Shown here: in pieces, positions 10,413-20,952 of the stretch
Numbering within the stretch: position 1 is the stretch's first letter
Layout: every line of letters starts with the position of its first letter
Source: Rhizoctonia solani
Lineage: Eukaryota; Basidiomycota; Agaricomycetes; Cantharellales; Ceratobasidiaceae
Assembly (NCBI RefSeq): GCF_016906535.1
Contig: NC_057378.1
Location: 1,922,001 to 1,986,000 of the forward strand
DNA: 64,000 nt
Direction: 5' to 3'
Notes under the pieces: generated by a model
What the model was told of the DNA's origin: nothing
What the model saw: the letters and a program-made list of their open reading frames with translations, nothing else
Database searches by the model: none
Translations under genes and position numbers: made by a program

Positions 10413-13400
10413 ATGAATGCCGCTACGATGGAATATGCACATACTAATCAGCGTCGGGTCCAGCCTACTGCATTGACCATGCATCCATCTGGAACTAGCG
10501 CATATTACACACAGTCCGATCCACAGTATATTACTCATGCCGATCCCTCAACATGGCAGCAGCAGCAATACTATAATAACCCCTCTCCCCAGGACTCGGC
10601 TCGCGCAACCCTCTCTCCCCCCAATGCATTCAACACACAGGGCTATTCCTCGGATTACCTCACACCCTCTCCTCGCTCGTCCCATCCCGACTCGTGGAGC
10701 GCATCCAGCAACCAATGGGTCAGCCCACGCGAGAGTCCGATCATGGCTAGCGCCGCCGCCCCACCCGCCTGGAACGCAAATGCGGCCGAAGTCACTTGGA
10801 ATTCGGGCATAGGCAGCTTTCCTCCTCTGTTACCTGGTCCCAAGAAGACCTTGGACCCGCGCCAGGCGAGTTTGGCGCCTACTACTTCATCCTCTGACCA
10901 GCGCAGCACGTCCGGAGCGAGCGATAATGATACATGGGCCATCACTACCGCTCGTGGAAAACGACTTCGTACGGACGAGAGTCAAAAGCTCAAGACTGGG
11001 GCGTGTAAGAATTGTAAACGATTAAAGGTGCGTGGCTGTTTTATAAAGTGTGGAGGATAGGGGGTTTGATGATGGGCTAGATGAAATGCACGTTTGATCC
11101 ACCTGGGTCCGCAACGTGCCAACGGTGTCGAGGGAACGGACATGACTGTATCGTCGAAGGACGAAAGCCCAGGAAGAACTCGGAGTGCGTCCAGTTTATC
11201 ACCTATTTACTTTCCGTTTGCTAATCACCTCGCACACAGACCACTAGAACAGCTCTCTGCACTCATCGATGATAAACAAGAAATCATCGATGGCCTGTTG
11301 CGTATCGTTTCCCGCCCACGCACGGCCGAGAACACAGGCGCGGACACGGCCGAAGTATGGCGCTGGATCGAACGAGCCGCCCGTTCGCTCATGCCCGCCC
11401 AGCCATCCGGCGAGGATCCCGAAGTAGGAAACGAAGAAGAGCGCTTGCCGCCCGATCCGACACCCATCGGCCTATTAGCAGATCTGTCGCTCAACGATCC
11501 CGAAAAGGAGGATGGGCAGACCAAAGGAATGAGTAGCTCCAAGAGTCAGACGGAAGAAGGGGACGACGTTGGAGTCGCCAATGCCGAGTATTTTAGACCT
11601 GGTCCGATGGCGCATCCGGATTTGAGGAGGATTATCGTCGAGAGGCAGATGGTCCCGGAGATTTTGACGTTGAAGGTCATTGCGGATGATGAAGTCGAAC
11701 ATTTGTTTAGGATGTGAGTGGGTTGGATCGCGAGTTGGGATTATGCTAATTTAATCGGGGCAGATTTCACGAAAGGATTGATGTGGGGAGATTTATTTTT
11801 TATCCGGTGTTAATGGCTCATAGTGTTACAGGCAGTAATAGCTATCATTGATCCTGTCATTCATACGGTTGCAGGAGTCAAAGCCCGATGTCCTTTCTTG
11901 TTCACAGTCAGTGCGTGCAAATTTTCCATCATCCCGTAGCACCTGCTCATCTCATTCGTTTGATCCATCCACTCGTGCCCCTGTGCCCGTGCCACAGTCT
12001 GCGCCATAGCCTCTCGGTACTGGATCGAACGACCCGAACTCTACAAGGTCCTCATGCACTATGCCAAATCCGCCGCCGCCACCGCTATAACCGACGGATG
12101 GAAATCACTCGAAGTGTGCCAGGCGTACCTGCTACTCAGCGTTTATCCCCAACCCGCCAAATCCTGGGCGGAAGATCGAGGATGGCTATACCTCGGGTGT
12201 GCAATCCGGTCCGTATTTCCTCATACTTTTTTTTTAATTAATGCCTTTGCTGACACAAGCGATTATAGCCTGGCGATGGACTTGGGGCTGTACAAGCAAG
12301 CAAGTAAAACGTACATCAACGAGACACACGAGCGCGAAGTCTTGAATCGCACGAGGACGTGGTTAATTTGTTTTAACATGTATGTGGCTATTTGTCCTCG
12401 CCTCGGCCTTGTCTGACCCGGCTCGGTTACTCTTTCCTTGCGCGTCCACTTTCCTTTTGTGGAAAATGTGACGTTGGTGTGTCAAAAATCCTAGGGATCG
12501 AGCGCTGGCTACGCGCCTTGGTCGTCCGACCACGATTCCTGAAGATTACATCGTGCGGCACTCGCGAGAGTGGTGGCGACGGTCCAAGTACAACGGACGA
12601 CTGGACGTGCACTTGTGTTACTACACCCAGCTCCTCCGAACCGTGACGAGGTACTTTAGTCTGATTTATTCGGATCCGGAGAGCGTTAGCGGGTTCAACG
12701 AGGTGCGTTGCTCTAATTACAGTATCCACGAATAAAAAGGCTGATTGAATTGGGGAAAGAGTACCGAGTTTGGGCCGATTACGCGCGCGTTTGATGATGA
12801 GATGGAGCAGTTTAAGCAGGATGCCGAACATGCGTATTCGACTGCGCCGGAATCTCGTCATCCGACGTGTCAGTATCGTCTTGCACTGGTACGTTCCTTG
12901 GGTTTTGGGATCGAAATGTATGCTAATTATTGTGAGCGAATTGTAGATGCCATTGTAAGCCGATGTTAAGGGGCATATTTTATTTTGAGCTGATACTCGG
13001 ATCCTAGAGCGGTTGCGTACTATCGTTTGGTCATGTACTCGTTTGGACTAGAACACGCGCATAGGTCCGCGTCTGAGCCTGGGAACATGTTTCTTATTCG
13101 AGTAGGTCTCCGTTTCCGTTTCAAAAAGGTCTTTGAGCTAAATAGGCGGTCATGATCCAGTCGGTGGATACCGCCTCGGAGGTCTTGCGTATCACAAACG
13201 AGGACTTACCGATACATGAGTATCATCGGTATTCGCCTGATGGACATTGGATGTGGTCTGTATTTGGTGAGTAACCATCTCGAGAGTCGATTCGAGCAAA
13301 GTTTATTCATGTCTCAAACAGCCGCTGCGTTCCTCATCAAGGTAAAGTTCACATCTTAACGCATCCCCGATACGCTAACACCCCCTTCAGCTCGCAAAGC

Positions 13401-13786
13401 CGCGTTCTGTTCAACCGCCACATTTGACCATGACCGAAACTCAGCGTGAAACCTCTCTCGTACTAGTCGAAAAATTCATCCACACGCTAGAATGCAGCGC
13501 GGTAGACGACCGACACTCTCCAGCCCTATATGCGCGATTCTTGAGACGGATCATGGGCAAACCGATAAATGCGATTGCTGAAAAAGATCAACAGCTCCAA
13601 CCGGCCGATAACAACGCGGTCGTTCAATCTCCTCCCGCGCGAATGCTCACTCCCGGGCCGAGCGATATGGGGTCCGCACAAGACGAAGATGTCTTGGCGG
13701 CCATGTACAACCTTACCGGAGACTTTTGGGACAATGCGTTGTTGCCCGGTACGTGGGGTATTACTTCCCAGATACCTCGGGCGTAA
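10413..13786 (+). CDS. Zn2Cys6 fungal transcription factor, paralogue 1
   Basis: A long Gln/Ser/Pro-rich N-terminus from ATG 10413 leads to a binuclear zinc cluster: ACKNCKRLK, then after an intron MKCTFDPPGSATCQRCRGN and GHDC. This satisfies C-x2-C-x6-C-x8-C-x2-C-x6-C. A leucine-rich helix follows (PLEQLSALIDDKQEIIDGLL), a likely dimerisation element. The C-terminal half is a fungal transcription factor homology domain, recognised by GWKSLEVCQAYLLLSVYP and the pattern DRGWLYLGCAIR...LAMDLGLY. The protein ends near LLPGTWGITSQIPRA. It should be a nuclear DNA-binding regulator with unknown targets. Paralogues lie at 24234 and 46126, and a decayed piece of its 3' exon lies at 15733. Confidence 0.88.
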
Positions 13787-14847
13787 GTTTGTTTTTGTTT
13801 TCCTATTTTGTTTTCTTTTTTTTGTACGCTTTGTTGGCGGTTTTGCTTTTTCTGTTAGATGTACTGATATGCACGCATGCTGTGGTCAATTTTGAAATTA
13901 TTTCAAGGATGTAACACTTGGCTGTTGGTCTACTGGTCCAGTTTTTGATCAACGAATTGCGATTTTATTATGGCTGTTGGTAATACTAGAGATCAGGCCC
14001 AGGGAACCGGTGATTTGGTGCGATTTTCCTCGACTCGTAATGCTGCAAAGGTGGGACGAAAAACGACAAAGCAGGCTGCTCTCATCAGCGGTCCTGTGTC
14101 TGCCCCAAGACTTATGGTCCTTAAGCATATACTGTACCAATATACTTGCAATGCAGGGATGAGAACTACACGCAATCAATCCTTTAATAGTTTCTAAATT
14201 CTGCATATTCTGAGTGTGTAAGCTTCTGTGTGCTCGAATTGAACAAGTTGCACAACTAATGAGATTTCTTCTCTGATCTGTCCGGCATCTATTAGGTTAA
14301 TGCCTTGCGGACCCAAGACACGGGGAAGCCGGTAGCACATTTGAGGGGGCCTGGTTGCAGGTAGGCTAGATGATCAAAGCCCTACTCATTCGGCCTCTAT
14401 GTGGCCAGTGCAACTTTTTAAGTATTCCAAATAGACGCTTCACGAATGCTTCGAACTCCAAATATATTCCCCTTTGTAATTTTTTTTTTCATTCTATGTA
14501 TTCTACGATGTTACGGGGCTGAGCCATTTGTTATGTTAACCAAGCGAGTTCAATGGCATATCACCCGGCCGAAGGGCGGGCGTACTGTAGAAGATAGGCA
14601 CTTACAGCGCATATATCTTTCTTTTTAATCGGATTTATCACTGTGTTCGTGCCTTGCCTTTCTTTTTCATTAGTATAAGAACGCTTTCGTTTTGTAGCCA
14701 ACCCTCGGTCATCGCGACCATTGTCTATGCACGATTGAGGTGAGGAGTTCCGTAGTCGTCGTCGTCGTCTCTGTTTTCACGCACTCATTTAGTTTAGCTT
14801 TCCCTTTTGCCTTTCACTTATCCTTAGTTACCGAATTATACCAACAT
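13787..14847. other. Non-genic stretch
   Basis: No exon, RNA gene or repeat is convincing here. T-rich pyrimidine runs and short open frames are present but show no family resemblance. Confidence 0.35.
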
Positions 14848-15165
14848 ATGCCGCCGCTATTTACACTATTTGGAACGTGTCTGCCACCCGTAGCCCACCG
14901 TCTGAAGCGCCGCATTCGTGCGATTAACTCGGCTCGGTTAGCCATCCCACTCTCGCTATTGTTTGCGTTAGTCGGGATCAGGCTCGCTCATCTCACCCCT
15001 CGTTGGTACCGCTCCGCGCCGACCACCCCTCGCTTCGCCTCATATTCATCGCCTCGACTCGACCCCTCTTTGCTTGCCTCGCTCCACCATCACAATTTGT
15101 TTCACCTGCCGCTACCTATCTATTATCCTAGGCAGATGTCAGACCGCTATATCACTGTGGTGTGA
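14848..15165 (+). CDS. Hypothetical small ORF whose 3' end runs into the MITE
   Basis: ATG at 14848 opens a 105-codon frame starting MPPLFTLFGTCLPPVAHRL, with one hydrophobic segment (LAIPLSLLFALVG) and a basic, Ser/Pro-rich tail. The last residues and stop lie inside the MITE at 15153. If this was a gene, the MITE cut it short. I recognise no family and chance is a real alternative. Confidence 0.2.
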   Translation: MPPLFTLFGTCLPPVAHRLKRRIRAINSARLAIPLSLLFALVGIRLAHLTPRWYRSAPTTPRFASYSSPRLDPSLLASLHHHNLFHLPLPIYYPRQMSDRYITVV

Positions 15166-15372
15166 CGAGACCCTGAAAATCAGTACATCAGTAAAAGATT
15201 CCTTTTTTCAGTAGGATATGGCCTGAAAATTACAATGTTAGTATGCTTCCCTCAGCATGAATCAGACTATGGAAGAATTGATACCTAAAATCAGTATGTA
15301 TTGACCTTGATTTCAGCTCAATTCTCACTTAAACACACGCACTGATTTTCAGTATTATAACCTTGTACAGTG
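15153..15372 (-). mobile_element. 220-bp MITE, copy 2 (inverted relative to copy 1)
   Basis: Read on the minus strand this begins CACTGTACAAGGTTATAAT and follows copy 1 (1850-2069) over its whole 220-bp length with scattered substitutions. The outer CACTGTGG end differs slightly from CACTGTAG in copy 1. No clear 3-bp duplication is visible here (TAT on the left, CGC on the right), so a flank may have changed. Confidence 0.8.
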
Positions 15373-15732
15373 CGCTTGTTTGCTCGCGGCCGTTCGTCTT
15401 CTCGTCTTTGCGCGCTCTGGGCTTCTCCACTGAACATGATAGAACTGCTAGAAAGCAGAGTCAAGCAGTCAGGTATAATAAGTGGGCACACCTAAAGCCA
15501 TCGAGCATACAGCAAGTGACGGCTGTGGCTTAGCTCGAGCGCCTCTCCCCTGGATGGAGTGAAACATACTGACTTAGCTCACCACAGACACAAATTGGGA
15601 TCACCCGCTACTAATTATATATGGCCCAGACAATTATTCCAGTATTGCGCGCAAGTGCATCATCTTGTAACATGTAATATCGAATACAACCAGACGCATG
15701 TCGAATTCCATCCAGCGCAGAACACCAACTTG

Positions 15733-15932
15733 ACACCCCTTCAGCTCGCAAAGCCACGCTCTGTTCAGCCGCCACATTTGACCATGACCAAAACTCAATG
15801 CAAAACCTCTCTTGCACTAGTCAAAAAGTTCATACACACATTAGAATGTATTGCGGTAGACAACCGGCACTCTCCAGCCTGATATGCACAAATATTGAGG
15901 CGGATCATGAGCAAAACAACGGACACAAATGT
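15733..15932 (+). pseudogene. Decayed duplicate of the 3' exon of Zn2Cys6 factor 1
   Basis: The sequence encoding LAKPRSVQPPHLTMTKTQCKTSLALVKKFIHTLEC closely follows the factor 1 exon at about 13390-13575 (LAKPRSVQPPHLTMTETQRETSLVLVEKFIHTLEC). The frame then hits a TGA where factor 1 reads on to LYARF, while nucleotide similarity continues to about 15932. Most differences are C-to-T or G-to-A transitions, giving E-to-K changes. The copy lacks the zinc cluster and homology domain and cannot be functional. Confidence 0.85.
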
Positions 15933-16396
15933 GGGAAGTCAATAGCCCTGGCTGACTAATTCATTCTTTTGTTGGATGCACCAGCATTTATGTATATTGT
16001 GATGAATTTGAAACTACTTCAAGGATCTATTGGTCTCCAAGCAATCAATTGGGGTTGTGCAAAATTAAAAACTCTGTAGTACTAGCTCTGCTGATGCCAT
16101 GAAGTACCTTAAAGTCTTCAGTGTCATCAAAGCAAAGACAACAGTAGATGTCAACAGGGAAAGCAGTTCTCATAATGGCAGTTCCCATATCTTTGATGTT
16201 CAAGCCCATCATCATATACTAGTACTTAGGCCATGTATATTTAGATTTTATATCAGTATTAATACATCATTACCAGCTCCCTATCAAAAAGCCAAGCTCC
16301 CTCCAAAGATGCGTATCATAGAATACTTCCCCCAATTGTGGGGATCATCTTGTCTGTGATGATTTCACTGTTTTGGCCTCTTACTAAGCTCACATA

Positions 16397-16603
16397 CACT
16401 TGCGCCCAAAAAGATTGAGCCACGTGAGCTCAAATCAATGATGCTCACACGTCACCCGCACAATTGAGAATTTGTTTACAATGTAATAGTAAATTATGTA
16501 GATACAGTAGTATAGAACATATGTACAAAGTTTTAGATTGAAACTAAGTCTCCTTGTGGAGATACGCGTGAGCAAAATTTTTGGGCTGGCTCATTCTTTT
16601 TGA
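16397..16603 (+). repeat. Left terminal inverted repeat of the Tc1/mariner element
   Basis: It runs from CACTTGCGCCC to TCATTCTTTTTGA and is matched in reverse at 17806-18012. It carries paired short motifs (CACGTGAG, TGGAGATACGCGTGAGC) that may be the transposase binding sites. Confidence 0.92.
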
Positions 16604-16680
16604 GCATTTTCAAATTGCACCTGCAACTGCATGCATGCACCCAAAATGACATGCAAAACTGAATAATTTGGATACAAATT

Positions 16681-17718
16681 TTAGTATTTGGTGTTTCCAC
16701 CTTTAGCTAAATACACAGCTTGTACTTGACGCAGTAATGAATCATACAAATTGCCAATATATTTTGGGGAAATTTGTTTCCATTTGTCCCTCACTATTTT
16801 CCATAATTCTTCCTTATTTGAAGCGGGAGGTTGGTGAGTACGCACGCGCTCCTTCAGATGCCACCAGACGTTCTTGATTATATTCAAATCCAGGCTTTTT
16901 GATGGCCATGGGAGGACGCTTACGCCCCAACTGGCAAGCCAATGTTGTGTCAGCCTGGCTGTATGCTTTGGATCTTGGTTGTGCTGGAATGTAATGTCAA
17001 ACGGGGTGATTTTATAGTTGGCAAGGGTTCCAAAGAAGGCGTCCCCAAGGATTTCAATGTATCCTGGGGCGTTCAGCTTGCGTTGTATAAGGTACAATTG
17101 CCCAACTCCCTCTTGGGTAATGCACCCCCAAATGAAGATACCCCTGCCACCATGAGATATTGTCTTTTTGGTGTATTGGGGATTATACGGGGACTCACTA
17201 GGCCGCCTCCAGTAATATTGGCCGCTGTTGGCCCCAAATAACTTGATTTGGACTTTGTCCAAGAAGACAATGTTGTCCCAGCGTGATTGTGGCCAGAATA
17301 ATTGACTGTGGGCCCACACGCAACGGGCTTTTCTATGCCAATAAGTGAGCAGGGGTACTTGGCGGCGTTTGTATGGCCATAAACCCAGCTCTTGGAGGTA
17401 GCAGCGGAGGGTAGAGGACCCAACGGCAGGGAAGTACTGCCGTCTAATATTTGCTGCTGTTGGTACTCTACTCCAAGCTAGGGCCAAAGTGGCAAATCTG
17501 ACGTTGCTGGGGGTTAATTTTTGTGGGCGCCCAGGAATGGGATTGTGTCAATCAAGTGGGCGGTCAGTAAGTCCATACTTGGCCCAGATACAACCAACAG
17601 TTGCGTGAGAGACCTTGGTCTGAGGTTGCAAAAGCTGAACAATAGCCCAATCTGAGTATTCAAGCTTTTTCAGTGCAATTATCTGAGCCTTAGTCTTGGG
17701 ACTAGTGTATCAAGCCAT
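16681..17718 (-). pseudogene. Tc1-like DDE transposase, nonfunctional
   Basis: From ATG at 17716-17718 the frame runs through an N-terminal helix-turn-helix region (KTKAQIIALKKLEYSDWAIV) and GRPQKLTP. The catalytic core follows, with FLDKVQIKLFG (first Asp), FQHNQDPKHTA (second Asp) and WPSKSLDLNIIKNVWW. Two TGA codons interrupt the N-terminal part: codon 3, and one just before HNPIPGRPQK. In Tc1 relatives the third catalytic residue lies in DLNPIEN; here that Glu is Lys. The remaining 268 codons are open to the end. Stop codons of the CGA-to-TGA type and the lost Glu make it inactive, though related copies could still mobilise the ends. Confidence 0.9.
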
Positions 17719-17805
17719 TTGCGCACTTTTGGCAGGTATTTGAGCGTAAAAAGGGGTGGTAAATGGCACTTGATGAGGGAGGACCAAGTAGCTTATATAA
17801 AGTGA

Positions 17806-18012
17806 TCAAAAAGAATGAGCCAGCCCAAAAATTTTGCTCACGTGTATCTCCACAAGGAGACTTAGTTTTGATCTAAAACTTTGTACATATGTTCTATACT
17901 ACTGTATCTACATAATTTACTATTACATTGTAAACAAATTCTCAATTGTGCGGGTGACGCGTGAGCGTCACTGATTTGAGCTCACATGGCTCAATCTTTT
18001 TGGGCGCAAGTG
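17806..18012 (-). repeat. Right terminal inverted repeat of the Tc1/mariner element
   Basis: This is the inverse of 16397-16603, with only scattered substitutions, so the two arms have not diverged much despite the dead transposase. Confidence 0.92.
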
Positions 18013-18142
18013 TATGTGCAATGCGGTTTATCATGGACCAGACGCATGGCGCTCAATCTGATGGTAAAGGCCACGTCACCCCCATAAACTTGTTTGGTAC
18101 ACCTTTTACCATTTCTTTTCACATCAGAACCCTTCAGCATCA

Positions 18143-20533
18143 ATGCATGTTTTGTCTGAGTCTTTAATGATGGATGGTGATGGCCTGCGCTCTGATGATT
18201 TCCATAGTTGGGCTGACTTTATATCACTTGATTGTTCAGGGATTAGCTTTTCTCAAATATCCGCTCAAGGGCAACCTTTGTTGGAGATTTTAAGATCAAA
18301 AACAAATCTCCCAGCTGTGCATATAGAGCCTACTCCCTTTGATGAAAATAATCAGGGCCAAGATATCAATATGTTAGAAGATTGTGAACCTCATGTTCCT
18401 GGAGCATGGATACACCCCTCACAAGCTGTAGTAGTGGTGCCAGAACCGCTCATTGGAGTTGGTGATGAGGGAAGTGTAGAGACTAACGTTAACCTTTGGC
18501 GCTGTCTTGGAGACGCAATTCGACATGGCGATTCAATGCCTACGGATAAATCAACTTACAACTCAAAAGGACCAGCCAAACAACGTGCGCTGATAGTATG
18601 CTTTTGTCTACTCACGCATGCATTATTGAGTACTGAGTACTCAGTGTTAGGTTGGAGGGCAATATGAGACTGATACAAGAAATATACCCCTTCCCGGGAC
18701 CCCAAAGGATATATTGAACATATATTGCATGTTATGTGTGTTGTTTCTTACCTAATATCAAGCTTAATCATGTGGTTAATGATGGCTAACGGCTCGCCCA
18801 GTGAAGCATGGATATAAGAAAGAAAATATCCGAATTTTACTAGCAAGGGCAGTGAATGCCAACCAATACAAATGTCAACCAACCAAAAAGAACATTGTGA
18901 GTGTGAATCTGGTTGACTATATGCGGTACCAACTGTAAAGTTTGAAACTTTCAAAGGTCAAGAGCTTGGAATGGTTGGTTCGTGGTACTCGGAGGGGGGA
19001 TTATCGTTACTTTCACTGTGAGTAGACTCCTAATAGCACTTAGATGTATCGCTGGTTAAATTTCCTTTTTTTGAAAGTCAGTGGGCATGGTGAGATTTTT
19101 GAAGATCCTTCTGGAAAATTGGCAAGAAAAATCCCAGAGGGTGGGGTTGACCCAAAAGAGGACGATTCAGAGCTTTATGGAGATCAAACCGATAAACTAC
19201 GGGTCACCTCACAAACGATTGATGTCTCTGAGCTAAAGCGTTACAGTGAAGGTTTTTCTCTTATTACTTATGAGTATCGCTTCATTACTAACCAATGACT
19301 TGAGCACTTTCGGCCTACTGTCATGATAAGCCGCCACATGCCACTCGTGAATTTGACGTCGTAGACTGGCAAAACAGCTACCGAATACGCGACGAGGTGC
19401 GCTCTCAAGCTACACCGTCGTTATGCCGGACTGTGAATGATAGCTTATCCGGTTTAAACCCGCAGGAGCTGAATCAGGTTTTTTCCTCCCTACCTGAGGG
19501 ATCTACATTAACGGTATGTTCAGTATTAATTTTTACTACTGAAACTAACCCCAATCCTTTAGTGTACAATCGATGTAAGGACCAATGTTCCACAATAGAG
19601 CTGCTTCAATACTGAGATATCCTAACTTAGTGCTGCCATAGTGGAAGGATAGCAAGTAAGTCCCTCATCATGTCTAGCTACCCAAAACTGACAGCTCACC
19701 ATAAACAATCTTGTTTTCTGGTAGACAATAACTTCAAATTGCTGGGCGCTGGATTTCGTGGCTCTATGGTATGCGACGAAAACACAGGGCTGGAGCAACC
19801 TGTATCACAAATCCCCCCATTACAAGACGTACATTCTCGGGTTGGTGCAGAGCCCGAGATCAACGGGGGTGTGATCTTGAGAAATGGCCCAATCAGTGAG
19901 CGCTATGAGGCTAAGATTTGTTTACCTTTACAATCATCACTCCATGGATCTATGGGACTCAGTGAAGTTCGGCGCATGAATGATATGGATACTATAGAGT
20001 CATGCGAGTTTCCTCGAGGACTGACCGGCTTCGCCACAAGTGTATATCGATACTTTTGCCCTCCAACCTTGGTTCCTGAATCCGACAAACAAGGGGACAA
20101 CATTATGACTTCCGGCAAAGTCAAAATGGAAGAGAAACTACCACCAGATGAAGTACAAAAGGATAATATAAAGGCTAACATGGTATGTCATTTATTACCA
20201 TTGAACTTATTGAAGAGTAACTATCGCGGCAGCTAACGTGGGGGGGGGGGGGTTGTCATCAACGTCAAGTAGCATTAGAAGGAGACAAGGGGGGTTATTT
20301 TACGTCTGTAAGTTGAAGTACAAGCGCTATAGTCCTGAAGCGAGTAAGTTCAAGTACAATACGTTTGTTGAACTATGCCACTTTAGGCGTTCGTCAAGGG
20401 GGTGGAAGAGGTTAGCGGAAGGACATCTACCGTGGGCGAGCTCTTTGATATTGTTAAGTAAGTTTTCTGAAATCAGGCCTACTTTTTTTCTAGTGCCTCG
20501 ATTAATATTCTTGATCAAGCGCAAAAGTTGTAG
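18143..20533 (+). CDS. Metacaspase-like caspase p20 domain protein
   Basis: Exons join to give a p20-type core. AKQRALI joins VGGQYETDTRNIPLPGTP, then KDILNIYCMLLKHGYKKENIR, then KSLEWLVRGTRRGDYRYFH. The catalytic His is in FHFSGHGE and the catalytic Cys in CTIDCCHSGRIA. Predicted exons are 18143-18595, 18651-18735, 18801-18896, 18957-19017, 19078 to about 19251, an uncertain exon ending at 19513, 19563-19574 (12 nt), 19631-19655 (25 nt) and later ones to TAG 20531-20533. The C-terminal VGELFDIV motif is typical of these basidiomycete proteins. Type I metacaspases are Arg/Lys-specific cysteine proteases tied to protein quality control and cell death. A run of 13 G within the exon coding for GGGGCHQRQ is unusual. 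Both catalytic residues are present. Confidence 0.88.
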
Positions 20534-20952
20534 AAATGATGAGGAGAAATACGAACCAAAACAAGGTTCCTCTGAGCAGCCAGACAAGTGCAACAGATAA
20601 AATTTCATCAATAACAAAAGGGATAAACCTTCAGTACATACAATTATGGACGTCCCTTGGGAGAGGCAGTGATTTAGCTGTGGGTAGTGTTCAGTCGTGA
20701 GAGTTTGAAGTTTGACTCGCTAACTTATCGGCCTTTTTTAGCAGAGTTCCAAGCTGAATGAGCGGTTCATTATTTAGATACCAATACAAATATCACTTTT
20801 TGTGGGCACTAGACAACGCCTTTTCTCCTCCGGGGCCCCTGATCACTGGGGAATAAGGATGAATACTCGTTTTGGAGAATTTAATATTGGTGAAAATGAA
20901 GGTGCAAATAATAAACCCAGAACCCAATGAAAATTAAATGATGCAACACCAT
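20534..20952. other. Convergent intergenic region (3' ends of metacaspase and kinase)
   Basis: About 420 bp between two converging genes. No gene is seen; it should hold both transcript ends. Confidence 0.4.

Larger units (their letters stand above)
16397..18012 (-). mobile_element. Tc1/mariner transposon with 207-bp terminal inverted repeats (inactive)
   Basis: The 1616-bp element starts CACTTGCGCCCAAAAAG and ends with its inverse, flanked by TA at 16395-16396 and TA at 18013-18014, the target duplication of this superfamily. The arms are about 207 bp each and nearly identical, far longer than the usual Tc1 ends. It contains one transposase reading frame on the minus strand, which is dead. 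Confidence 0.93.
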
